Shown piece after piece: positions 52,914 to 60,658 of a DNA stretch of 64,000 nucleotides (the first letter of the stretch is position 1; each line of letters starts with the position of its first letter). The DNA is from Bog-756 sp052143895 (lineage in GTDB: Bacteria; Actinomycetota; Acidimicrobiia; Acidimicrobiales; RAAP-2). The position numbers and the translations under genes are program-made. Under the pieces are notes generated by a model. It worked only from the letters and a program-made list of their open reading frames with translations, was not told where the DNA came from and did no database searches. The DNA lies in the NCBI GenBank assembly GCA_052143895.1, contig JBKQRT010000179.1:3489-67488 (forward strand), in the 5' to 3' direction.

Positions 52914-53680
52914 GATGCACCCCCGTCCGCGGCCGGCCGTCCCCCAGCGGTCGCTCCATCAGGAAGCACGACCAGGGCTACCTGGTCGGCCACTCCAGCT
53001 GTCGACACCGCTGCGGCCAAGGTCGAGGAGACTTCGACCGAGACCAGCTGCATCACGCCCGATGTATCCGGAGGCGGCTGCTCGACGTCGAACACCGTGG
53101 CCTGAGCGACGAGGACTCCAGTGGGCGACGATCCGGCTCCCGCGGTCGGAGCCTCATCACCGATCGACGGATCCGTCAACGGCGTCCCCGGACTCGCCGT
53201 CTGAACGATCATCACCTGGTCGCCGGGCGCCACGCCCGCGGCCGGAACCTGCCCCACCTTGAGCGAGAGGCCCACGACGGCATACCCGGGTGGCACCGAA
53301 GGTGCTTGTGTGACGTCGCCGCTGGTGAGCAAGGAACCTGTGGGGATGGTCACTGCCGCACGCTTCCCGGCGAGCTCCGACGCCTGGGTGACGGGGATCA
53401 GTGCAGTCCCACCGGTAACTGCCGCACTGGCCTGACCGAGATCGCTCCCCGTGAAGCGTTGCCCCTGTTCGATGGTTCGTGTGGCCACCAGCACCACAGT
53501 CTGGCGGTCCGCCGAGGAGTAGACGGTGGCGAACACCGCGATGCTGGCGAACACCACCAGCGCCGATGCCACGAGGAGGATGGGTCTCCTCCGCTTCGGT
53601 GATGCAGGGAGCCCCGACGCGGAGCCGGTCCGCTCGGGGATCGACGTCTTCGGGATGGTGCGCTCCAGTGTAGATGTCAT
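52910..53680 (-). CDS. cpaB: CpaB/RcpC-like SAF-domain protein
   Basis: The 256-residue protein has a short cytoplasmic N-terminus, one membrane helix (ILLVASALVVFASIAVFATV) and an SAF domain (VVLVATRTIEQGQRFTGSDL, GKRAAVTIPTGSLLTSGDVT, YAVVGLSLKVGQVPAAGVAP with GDQVMIVQT). CpaB family members are pilus assembly factors on the outer face of the membrane. ATG 53680 has GGGGGC upstream and overlaps the preceding stop. The C-terminus is Gly/Ala-rich. Confidence 0.86.
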   Translation of the reverse strand: MTSTLERTIPKTSIPERTGSASGLPASPKRRRPILLVASALVVFASIAVFATVYSSADRQTVVLVATRTIEQGQRFTGSDLGQASAAVTGGTALIPVTQASELAGKRAAVTIPTGSLLTSGDVTQAPSVPPGYAVVGLSLKVGQVPAAGVAPGDQVMIVQTASPGTPLTDPSIGDEAPTAGAGSSPTGVLVAQATVFDVEQPPPDTSGVMQLVSVEVSSTLAAAVSTAGVADQVALVVLPDGATAGGRPAADGGAS

Positions 53681-54597
53681 GCCGTCGCCCCCTCTTCTGT
53701 GCGCGGTGTCATCGCATACGCCAGTTCGTTGATGCTCTCGACCTGCACGACGCGCTCGGCGCTCGTCGTCGACGTCGTCAGTGACGGCAGCGATCCCCCA
53801 CCGGCAGCGCCGGTTGCCGACCACGACACCGCCCACGTGACAGTGGCACGGACGTCGAACGATGCGTCGTCCGGACGGCCGTCGGGGGACGGCTGGCCCT
53901 CCGACGAACTGAGGTAGGTGTACGCACACTGGGTGCTCTGTCCGGACGAGGCGAGGTACGGATCGAAGGGCACCCCTGGGCCCTCGCAGACCACGACGCC
54001 GCCATCCCCCATCGTCCACTGGACCGAGACAGGAGTCGCGACGGCCGTTGCCGACACCGACCCGACCGACGCGGACACCGAGTAGGCGTGCCAGATACCC
54101 GGGTCGATCCAGAGCCAGGTCGGGAGGTTCACGACGGCGGCGAAGGCGGGGTTGAAGTAGAGCTCCGGCGCCGGGAGCCTCAGGGAGTTCTCCGCATCGA
54201 GGGCCACGGATCGAGGATCGACCGGAGGGGAGGCGGGTGCGGACTGATCAGGGATCCACTTCGTCTGCGTGGTGCTTGCTCCCGTCTCGGAATCGACGCA
54301 TGTCACCGAGTACCAGTTCCCCGGTGTCGACCCGCCGGCTCCCCCTTCATCGTTGAGCACCAAGAGCTCGTACGCGCACTGCCACGGGTCCACACCCGAT
54401 CCGGTTCCCCCGCCATTGCCACCCGGAGCGCCCGGGCCACCTCCGGAAGACCCCCCGTCCCCCGCTCCCACCGTGACGGTCCCACCACCGTCGGTACCAC
54501 TCGCGGCGGCGACGGCTCGGCCCGGGGTCAGGCAGAGACCGGTGGCCGTCGACACGACGAACGCCACCACGAAGACCGGAGTCACTATGCGCCGCAC
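53677..54597 (-). CDS. Secreted unknown protein of the Tad operon
   Basis: The 306-residue product has a signal peptide (VRRIVTPVFVVAFVVSTATG, cleavage near AVAAA). A Gly-rich stretch follows, then a beta-rich domain with VSVQWTMGDGGVVVCEGPGV and TQCAYTYLSSSEG that resembles a PKD-like fold (MGDG with a Cys pair). A final domain contains VTWAVSWSATGAAGGG. The GTG at 54597 is preferred to ATG 54633 because it puts the basic residues at the signal start and has GGTGGAG 8 nt upstream. It overlaps the lipoprotein gene by 13 nt. Similar proteins accompany actinobacterial Tad clusters, but their function is unknown. Confidence 0.75.
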   Translation of the reverse strand: MRRIVTPVFVVAFVVSTATGLCLTPGRAVAAASGTDGGGTVTVGAGDGGSSGGGPGAPGGNGGGTGSGVDPWQCAYELLVLNDEGGAGGSTPGNWYSVTCVDSETGASTTQTKWIPDQSAPASPPVDPRSVALDAENSLRLPAPELYFNPAFAAVVNLPTWLWIDPGIWHAYSVSASVGSVSATAVATPVSVQWTMGDGGVVVCEGPGVPFDPYLASSGQSTQCAYTYLSSSEGQPSPDGRPDDASFDVRATVTWAVSWSATGAAGGGSLPSLTTSTTSAERVVQVESINELAYAMTPRTEEGATA

Positions 54598-55280
54598 GGA
54601 TTCGGCTCCACCGTCTGCGCTGCCAATTTCCACCCGCTGCCGGTCAATTCCATGGTCGACGTGAATCGCTCGTTCTCGACCTCGCCGAGGCTCCCCGGCA
54701 CCGGTCGACCGGTCACGCTGGTCACGACGATCTCGGCGTCATGGGCGCAGGCGGTCACGACGGCGAGCCGCTCGCCCGCGACCGTCACATGCGGAGGCCC
54801 GAGATGGATCGGGCCCGTCGCCACTTCGCCGGCGGAGTGCATCTGGCTGAGCAACGAACGCGAGATCCCCAACAACGGCGGCACGGTCGTCGCAGCGAGG
54901 CCCGGATCCTGCGGGGCGGCTGTTCGAGCCGCTGACTCGAACGCCGATTCGGCTGACTCCCAGGCCGAGGCGACCACCTGGTCAAGGGTGGACGCTGCAG
55001 TCGAGCCGCTTTGTGGCGTCGAACTCATCGTCGAGGATGCCGGCGGCCTCCCCTCGCCGGCCTGTGCGCCAGCTCCGTGTGTGGGTCGGACGTGGTCGGG
55101 GGGTCGGACATGGTCGGTGGGTCGGACATCGTCGGGGGATCGGACATGGTCGGTGGGTCGGGCGTGTGCCAACGACGCGAGTTCGTTGCCGGATGCCACC
55201 CCGGCATGTCCGCACGAGGCCAGCAGCACGGTTCCCATGATGGCCATGACAGCGCGGGATGCTCCGTTGCCTGATCTCAT
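54585..55280 (-). CDS. Putative lipoprotein at the head of the Tad operon
   Basis: The 231-residue protein has a lipoprotein signal (AVMAIMGTVLLASCGHAG, lipobox LLAS|C). A tandem RPTDHV-type repeat and an Ala/Ser-rich linker follow, then a domain ending LAVVTACAHDAEIVVTSVTG and MELTGSGWKLAAQTVEPNPC, which resembles a small secreted NTF2-like or unknown module. ATG 55280 is favoured because it leaves a normal signal; ATG 55307 is in frame upstream. As first gene of the operon it may be a surface or assembly factor. Confidence 0.7.
   Translation of the reverse strand: MRSGNGASRAVMAIMGTVLLASCGHAGVASGNELASLAHARPTDHVRSPDDVRPTDHVRPPDHVRPTHGAGAQAGEGRPPASSTMSSTPQSGSTAASTLDQVVASAWESAESAFESAARTAAPQDPGLAATTVPPLLGISRSLLSQMHSAGEVATGPIHLGPPHVTVAGERLAVVTACAHDAEIVVTSVTGRPVPGSLGEVENERFTSTMELTGSGWKLAAQTVEPNPCGA
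55081..55170. repeat. 18-bp tandem repeats inside the lipoprotein gene
   Basis: Five units of 18 bp, imperfect, with a GGTCGGACATGGTCG-type core. They encode RP(T/P)DHV repeats between the lipidated Cys and the folded domain. Confidence 0.75.
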
Positions 55281-56494
55281 TGTCCCGTATCCGATCGGTG
55301 CGTCCATGGAAGGCGGACGTTAGGAGTGTGTTCCGGGTAGTGCAATAAACACTTCACCTGGAGTGCAACTACATGGCCCGGTCGGACCACACTGGATCCG
55401 CGGACGCTCCCGGTTGCGAGAATCCATTCCCTAGCGCGGCCCACCGTCCGAACGTGGCACCAGCACCTTGCTCCAAGCCTTGTCTCCACCTTGCACAACA
55501 GGTTGGCGACGCAGGCATCCCGATACTGGCAGACCGCAGGAACACCAGCAGTTCTTCCATATCTACCAACGGTTTCTTCCTTTGCAAGGATCTTCCATCA
55601 CCTTGACGCTTCTCCTCGACACCTGTGTCGCACCTCGAATCGGCAGTCGTCTGGGCACGTATGCTCGCGCTTTGTGTGCCCGATGCCGTCCGGTAGTGAC
55701 GAGCGGAGATTCGTCTTCTGATCAGCGCGGCCGCTGCGTGCCGAATCCGCCGCTCTCCGCGTTCAGAGCGAATTCCCCCGCGTCGGCGCCGCTGGCTGGG
55801 TCTGTCCCTCCGCCTAGTGGTGCCGCGGCTAGCGCGCACGATGTCTGGGTGCACTCGGTCCATGACCGCACGGTGTCCGCGTGAACTCGGCACCATCGCA
55901 GAACGAGGTTCGGGAAGCGCGTAGACGCCGACAGCAAGGGCCACATCCGCCGCTTCCACGGAGCGCTGGTCTCAGCGTCTGGCGCTCGACGGACGTTCGG
56001 GTCCCACTCGTGCGAGTCCGCCGGGATCATTGGTGGGGGCGCTGGAACGGACCGCATTGGCGGCTTGCGCTCCAGTCGACGGGAAGAGAGGCGCCCGCCG
56101 GAGTCTGCGTCGGTGGCACGAAGGCCGGGTCCCGCTGCGCCACAGCCGCGGGATCCAGCTGATGCGCAAGGAGCGCCCGTCACCAGCCGAGAAGCTCATG
56201 CGCCACAACGTCGCGTCGGAGAGATAGGCGCCAGGCCCGGAGGCAGGCGGCGGAACCCTCCTCGACGGGCCTGGCTCTGTCAAGCGTACCGGGAGTCGTT
56301 GCGGGGGCAAGCATCCAGCGAACCCCGCTGGCGGCCGTGCCTGCAGAGTGCCGGCGATCATGTATTTGACGCACTGGGATAAAACCCTGGTCAGGGAAGG
56401 GATTGAGAATGGCAGAACTGCTCTTCTCCGAGGTCGGAGAGGACGGCATCGAGACTTATGTGTTTCGACTGCCGCCCTGGTTCTACGAGCGGTG
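55281..56494. other. Gene-poor region with only weak open frames
   Basis: About 1.2 kb with less regular codon structure than its surroundings. Several frames of 70-200 codons occur on both strands but none has recognisable content plus start signals. A 62-codon ATG frame at 56409-56597, with GGGAAGGG upstream, overlaps the 77-residue gene on the other strand. The Tad operon promoter lies at the left end. The region could be decayed DNA; no insertion-sequence ends or tRNA were found. Confidence 0.5.
55339..55368 (-). promoter_or_regulatory. Direct repeats upstream of the Tad operon
   Basis: AGTGCAA (TTGCACT on the coding strand) occurs at 55339-55345 and 55362-55368, starts 23 bp apart, or about two helical turns. 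They lie 60-90 nt upstream of the lipoprotein ATG. One copy could be a -35 hexamer (TTGCAC), and the pair could be an activator site. Confidence 0.35.
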
Positions 56495-56728
56495 CTACTC
56501 GACCCTCCAGCCGACCGGATGCCCGCTCGCGATGACCTCAGAGTATGACCGCAGCTCCTCGTCAGTCATGGATACCCCGAGGGCGTCGAGTTCATAGCGC
56601 AGGGCCACCATGACCTCCGGCACGGGCCGGTCATGGTGGGCATCGAACACTCTGGCGAACGCATCTCCGATTGCCTGGCGCTGAGCCTGAAGGTACTTGC
56701 GCCACCATTTCTCTAGATCGTCGGGCAT
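56495..56728 (-). CDS. Small unknown acidic protein, 77 residues
   Basis: The product reads PDDLEKWWRKYLQAQRQAIG, then DAFARVFDAHHDRPVPEVMV and a helical end (ELDALGVSMTDEELRSYSEV). It looks like a compact soluble helical protein with natural amino-acid use. GGAGGAG lies 6-8 nt upstream of its ATG, a strong start signal. I do not recognise the family. A Lys/Arg-tailed short ORF ends 33 nt upstream on the same strand, so the two may be co-transcribed. Confidence 0.6.
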   Translation of the reverse strand: MPDDLEKWWRKYLQAQRQAIGDAFARVFDAHHDRPVPEVMVALRYELDALGVSMTDEELRSYSEVIASGHPVGWRVE

Positions 56729-56761
56729 CGCATCTCCTCCGAGAAAGCACAGGTCAACACG

Positions 56762-56878
56762 CTATTTCTTCTTGCCTCTCTTGCGACTCTTTGACCCACC
56801 TTTGGTGTCTGCATTCGGAATCTCAAGCTTGGGTAGCCTCATACGACTGATGCCGAGGGCCGTGAAGTAGCCCACCAT
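56762..56878 (-). CDS. Short Lys/Arg-tailed ORF, possibly a gene remnant
   Basis: A 38-codon frame starts MVGYFTALGISRMRLPKLEI and ends with the basic tail KGGSKSRKRGKKK and a TAG. The frame stays open upstream for at least 30 further codons without a good start signal, so this may be the 3' end of a truncated gene rather than a complete one. The neighbouring 77-residue gene follows on the same strand. The function is unknown. Confidence 0.3.
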   Translation of the reverse strand: MVGYFTALGISRMRLPKLEIPNADTKGGSKSRKRGKKK

Positions 56879-57199
56879 AGATGGGTAAGCCACGCTCAGG
56901 CACCTGGGTGCCGCCAGGCCGTGACAACAAATCCTAAAGTTGCGACCACTCCGTGCCGATCCGGGACTGGGTCATTCTGCCGGTGGCCTTTTCTCCCCAA
57001 TTCCCCCATCGGCGGACATGGAAGAGCTTTCGGACAACCTCACGGAATGGCATGAAATTACTACGCAGAGTGAGTTTTGTGTACCTAGCAATTCCCTGGC
57101 GCTACAGACTTGAGATGGAGCGTCACTCCCACCTCGTGTCCTCCCATGGCCTCCCATGGTCCGTGGGTGTGTGTCACAGCCTTCTGGGAGGATGGTCGG
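56879..57199. other. Intergenic region upstream of the HNH gene
   Basis: About 320 nt with lower GC than the flanks and no supported gene. It should hold the promoter of the DUF222/HNH gene. GGGAGG at 57186-57191 is that gene's ribosome binding site. Confidence 0.5.
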
Positions 57200-58666
57200 G
57201 TGACCAGTCGAGCCCCTCGTTCTGCTGCCGCACCGCCGGTGCCCGGGTCGGAGGCGGCTGTGCCGGTCGTACCGGCTGTGCCGGTCGTGCCGGGTGTGCC
57301 GGGGGAGGGGTCGGAGGCGTCCGGCCTGCTGGCGGCGGTCGAGGCCATCGCCTGGTTCGTCTCCGCCTTCGAGCCGGCCCGGTTCAGTGGTGGGGACGCC
57401 GCCACCTTGGTGTCCCTGTTCGCCCGGGCCGAGCGGCTGTGCGTCTCGGGACGGGCCCTGGCCGCCGCCCGGGCGGCCGAGGCCCACTGCCACCTGGCCG
57501 CCGGGCACCGGAGTGCGGTCGAGTGGCTGGCCGCCACCAGTGGGGAGTCGGTGGGCGAGGCGGCCGGGGTGCTCCGGGCCGGGGAGGTGTCGGCCGCCCA
57601 CCCGGGGATGGAAGGGGCCCTGCGTGACGGGCGGCTGTCCCGGTCGAGGGCCGCCTTGGTGTCGGGGGCGGTATCGGCCAACCCCGACCGGGAGGCCGAC
57701 CTCGTCTCGGCGGCGTCGACCGACACCTTCCGCCAGCTCCAGGACCGGTGCCGCCGGGCCCGGTCCGAGGCCCGCTCGAGGACCGACGCCCGGGCGCTGG
57801 CCGCCGAGCTCCACCGGCGTCGCCACTGTCGGACCTGGACCGACGAGGACGGGGCGGTCCGCCTCGACGCCCGGCTCACCCCCCTCGCCGGGGCCTCCCT
57901 CCTCGCCTCCCTCCGGGCCGAGTCCGACCGGGTGTTCGCCCGGGCCCGCCGGGACGGGACGAGGGAGACGAGGGACGCCTACCGGGCCGACGCCCTGGTG
58001 GCCCTCGTCACCGGTCGGGGGATCATCGGCCCGGGGCCGGCCCGAGCCGAACCCGACGGTGGCGAACCCGACGGTGCCGGGTCTGTCGAACCCGACGGTG
58101 CCGATCCCGACGCCGGCTCACCTCCCGCTGCTCCCGCCACCGACCGGGCCCCCGCTGACCGGGCCCCCGACCCGAAGGCGGTCGTGCACCTGCGGGTGGA
58201 CCTCGACGCCCTGCGCCGGGGGTCCCTGGCCGGCGGCGAGGTCTGTGAGATCCGAGGGGTGGGCACCGTCCCCGTCGAGACGGCCCGGTCCCTGCTCGGG
58301 GACGCCCTCTGCGACCTCGTCGTCACCAACGGGGTGGACGTGACCACGGTCTGCCACCTCGGACGCTCCATCCCCGCCCCGGTCAAGACCGCCCTCCTCG
58401 AGCGGGACCGACACTGTGTGGTCCCCGGGTGCGACGTCGAAGAGGGCCTCGAGCTCGACCACTGGGCCGTCTCCTTCGCCGAGGGCGGGCCCGCCTCCCT
58501 GGCCAACCTGGCCTGCCTCTGCCACCACCACCACTACCTGAAAACCTTCGAGGGGTGGTCGTTATCGCGGGCCGGACCCACGGACGACAACCCGGGATGG
58601 ACCTTCGAGCCCCAACCGCCGTTCGGGCAGGAACCCGGTCTCGGGATCGACGGGCCGTCTCCCTGA
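57200..58666 (+). CDS. DUF222/HNH endonuclease family protein (13E12-repeat type)
   Basis: The 488-residue protein has an N-terminal Val/Pro repeat (VPVVPAVPVVPGVPG). The DUF222 region follows (LLAAVEAIAWFVSAFEPARF, AAEAHCHLAAGHRSAVEWLA, RRRHCRTWTDEDGAVRLDAR) and then a Pro/Asp-rich linker. The C-terminal HNH domain reads LLERDRHCVVPGCDVEEGLE, LDHWAVSFAEGG and LANLACLCHHHHYLKTFEGW. These proteins are multicopy in actinobacteria; HNH nuclease activity is presumed and the biological role unknown. GTG 57200 is chosen with GGGAGG 8 nt upstream. A decayed 3' copy lies at 59691-59818. Confidence 0.9.
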   Translation: MTSRAPRSAAAPPVPGSEAAVPVVPAVPVVPGVPGEGSEASGLLAAVEAIAWFVSAFEPARFSGGDAATLVSLFARAERLCVSGRALAAARAAEAHCHLAAGHRSAVEWLAATSGESVGEAAGVLRAGEVSAAHPGMEGALRDGRLSRSRAALVSGAVSANPDREADLVSAASTDTFRQLQDRCRRARSEARSRTDARALAAELHRRRHCRTWTDEDGAVRLDARLTPLAGASLLASLRAESDRVFARARRDGTRETRDAYRADALVALVTGRGIIGPGPARAEPDGGEPDGAGSVEPDGADPDAGSPPAAPATDRAPADRAPDPKAVVHLRVDLDALRRGSLAGGEVCEIRGVGTVPVETARSLLGDALCDLVVTNGVDVTTVCHLGRSIPAPVKTALLERDRHCVVPGCDVEEGLELDHWAVSFAEGGPASLANLACLCHHHHYLKTFEGWSLSRAGPTDDNPGWTFEPQPPFGQEPGLGIDGPSP

Positions 58667-58836
58667 CCTGCCCGTCGACGCCGGGACCGGACCGTGTCAT
58701 CCCGACGGTCCACCATCCGAATCGCTGTGGCGGCTGGATTCCCGATGGCGCACAGCATCACCCAAGGTCTTTCCCGGTGACCTGCCGCTTCCATCGAACC
58801 GTCAGGTGGTTGTCACGCAGGGATAGCACCTGACGT

Positions 58837-59571
58837 CTACCGCGAGCGCCTGACCGGCGGCCCAGATCTCCTGTGGGGAGCCAGGGCCCCCCGTGTCTTC
58901 CGGAGCATCACCCGCTGGCCACCGGGGATCCCGGTGCCGGCTGGGTGGAACCCGTACTTGCGGTAGAAGGCCACGTTCCGCGAGTCACAGTGCAACACGA
59001 CCTCCGCCCGGCAACTGTCCGCTTGGGCGAGGAATGCGGCCAGGAGCCGTCCCCCGTGACCACTCCGTGCGGGAATCGCCGCGAGATGGTCGATCTGCCA
59101 TCTCGGGGCGGAAGGGGGAGGAAGCTGTGACATGAGAGTGACTTCACTCCGGTACGATCGGATCGCGCGCGAGCAGGTGATCACCCAACCCACTCCAACG
59201 ATGGCCCACGGAATGCCGATGGCCACCTCGTCTTCGACGCCGAGTGCCGTCAACAGAGTGGCAAGGGGCAAGACGAGGATCGCAGCGCTCACGCACAGGT
59301 TGGCGAATCCGACCGCCGTGGCCGCCAGGGCCCCCGACACCTTGCGCCACAGCCGAATGCATCCCGCTGAGGAATCCACGTTCGACCACAGCAGCACGGA
59401 CCTGTTGGATGGATCAGCTAACACCTGACCGGTCACCCAACGATACACAAGTTGGATCGAGAGCCCACGGAATAGCGCGACTGCCCCGAGCAGCGGCCAT
59501 GCCTCGAATTGGGCGAACGCGATGACGAGCACACCAAGAAGCTGCGGCAGCCGTCTCGGGGCTATGCGCAT
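58837..59571 (-). CDS. Membrane protein with C-terminal GNAT-like acetyltransferase domain
   Basis: The 244-residue protein has about four N-terminal hydrophobic segments (LLGVLVIAFAQFEAWPLLGA, GFANLCVSAAILVLPLATLL, IGIPWAIVGVGWVITC). A compact C-terminal region carries GNAT hallmarks: WQIDHLAAIPARSGHGGRLL (acetyl-CoA loop), AEVVLHCDSRNVAFYRKYGF and FHPAGTGIPGG. Only the core of the GNAT fold seems present. Membrane-anchored GNAT proteins are uncommon; the substrate is unknown. ATG 59571 is chosen over 59604 and 59721 because a GAGCCGGG element lies just upstream. No operon partner is evident. Confidence 0.65.
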   Translation of the reverse strand: MRIAPRRLPQLLGVLVIAFAQFEAWPLLGAVALFRGLSIQLVYRWVTGQVLADPSNRSVLLWSNVDSSAGCIRLWRKVSGALAATAVGFANLCVSAAILVLPLATLLTALGVEDEVAIGIPWAIVGVGWVITCSRAIRSYRSEVTLMSQLPPPSAPRWQIDHLAAIPARSGHGGRLLAAFLAQADSCRAEVVLHCDSRNVAFYRKYGFHPAGTGIPGGQRVMLRKTRGALAPHRRSGPPVRRSR

Positions 59572-59690
59572 GCCCGGCTCATCGTCACATCTGGCCGTTT
59601 GCATGAGCAGTTTCGATCCGAGATGATCGACGTCAGACACCGAACGGGAGCCAGTTGGCGAGTTGCAGGCCGCCTGCGCATGCTGGAGGG

Positions 59691-59818
59691 CGGTGAGGCC
59701 CGCCTTGCGACTTGCCAACAACCTGGCACTTCTCTGTCACCACCATTTCCTCAAGACCTTCGAGGGCTGGTTGCTCTCCCGGACCGGCCCCACCGACTCC
59801 GACCAGCTCTACATCTAG
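59691..59818 (+). pseudogene. Decayed 3' end of a DUF222/HNH gene
   Basis: Reading from CTT at 59716 gives LANNLALLCHHHFLKTFEGW, then LLSRTGPTDSDQLYI and a TAG at 59816-59818. This aligns with the end of the intact HNH protein (LANLACLCHHHHYLKTFEGW). Just upstream, EGGEARLA (59691 on) corresponds to EGGPASLA but is one base out of frame. Nothing of the DUF222 part or the HNH aspartate-histidine remains. It is a remnant of a second family copy. Its stop overlaps the stop of the convergent glycosylase gene within TCTAGA. Confidence 0.75.
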
Positions 59819-60597
59819 ACCTGATGGGCAGGACACCACCACGAGGTCCGGCCGCCCACCGTCGACCGGGCCAGCGGGTGGCCGTCCCGCGGACAGCGGC
59901 CGCCGACGTGCCGTTCGTCCATCAGATCACCGCGGTGGGAGCCACCCCGCTCGGTGAGGTCGTCGACGGTCCGGAGCAGGTGGCGGTGAAGCCGCCGGAC
60001 GTCGTTGGAGGAGAGGGACCCGGCGGGTCGCAGCGGTGAGAGCCCCGCACGCCACAGCGCCTCGTCGGCGATGAGGTTCCCCACGCCGGCCACGCGCGAC
60101 TGGTCGAGCAACCGGGCCTTGAGCAGTGCCGCCGACCCGCGCAGGGCGCCGGCCAGGGCCGATGCCGAGATGGTGGCGGCGTCCGGCCCGAGCCTCGACA
60201 CGTCGGGATCGAGCATGACGCCGCCCAGTCGTCGGGGGTCGTGCACGACGAGCCTCCCGCCGTCCTCGAACCGTGCCGACCACCGGTCCCAGTTCGGATC
60301 CTTCCGACGCGGGGCGTAGTGCATCTGGTCGACACCGGCCCGACCGTCGACCGCCAGGTTGCCGGTCATCCCGAACCGGATACCGAGGGTGGGTCCGCTG
60401 TCGACGTCGAGCAACAGCAGCTTCCCGATCCGTCGGGCGGCGACGAACCGGTGGCCGACCAGGGCCTGGCGGAAGGTCGCCGGGGTGGCCGCTCCCTTCA
60501 GGAACCAGGCGTCTCGACTGGCGACCGAGGAGATGGTGCGGTGGAGGGCGCGCTCAGCCAGCCGGCGATAGCTCTCGACCTCCGGAAGCTCGGGCAC
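59815..60597 (-). CDS. Fpg/Nei-family DNA glycosylase
   Basis: The 260-residue protein begins PELPEVESYRRLAERAL, with the catalytic Pro and Glu directly after the initiator. It has the conserved Lys in RRIGKLLLLDVDSGPTLGIR and the helix-two-turn-helix LLDQSRVAGVGNLIADEALW. The zinc finger is unusual: CPRDGHPLARSTVGGRTSWW followed by CPAH, giving C-x4-H and C-x2-H instead of four cysteines. It excises oxidised bases in base-excision repair. The start is GTG at 60597, with a -10-like TACCCT exactly 6 nt upstream. It is divergent from the FrhB-like gene. Confidence 0.9.
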   Translation of the reverse strand: MPELPEVESYRRLAERALHRTISSVASRDAWFLKGAATPATFRQALVGHRFVAARRIGKLLLLDVDSGPTLGIRFGMTGNLAVDGRAGVDQMHYAPRRKDPNWDRWSARFEDGGRLVVHDPRRLGGVMLDPDVSRLGPDAATISASALAGALRGSAALLKARLLDQSRVAGVGNLIADEALWRAGLSPLRPAGSLSSNDVRRLHRHLLRTVDDLTERGGSHRGDLMDERHVGGRCPRDGHPLARSTVGGRTSWWCPAHQV

Positions 60598-60603
60598 CGT
60601 CCG

Positions 60604-60609
60604 AGGGTA
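60604..60609 (-). promoter_or_regulatory. Candidate -10 of a leaderless transcript
   Basis: TACCCT on the minus strand is followed by CGGACG and the glycosylase GTG at 60597. Confidence 0.5.
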
Positions 60610-60646
60610 GCCAACCCGCGTGCGCGACCCTCGGAGTTGCCCCCAT

Positions 60647-60652
60647 TAGGGT
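60647..60652 (+). promoter_or_regulatory. Candidate -10 of a leaderless transcript
   Basis: TAGGGT is followed by TGGGCC and the FrhB-like ATG at 60659. Together with the divergent glycosylase promoter it leaves only about 37 bp between the two -10 elements. Confidence 0.5.
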
Positions 60653-60658
60653 TGGGCC

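Noticed and set aside
55369..55959. 196-codon minus-strand frame upstream of the Tad operon
   Set aside because: Arg-rich and without a start signal for the whole frame; it also crosses the probable Tad promoter.
56409..56597. 62-codon plus-strand ATG frame with a purine-rich upstream element
   Set aside because: It overlaps the better-supported 77-residue minus-strand gene over most of its length, and its second half looks like antisense sequence. Kept only as a note.
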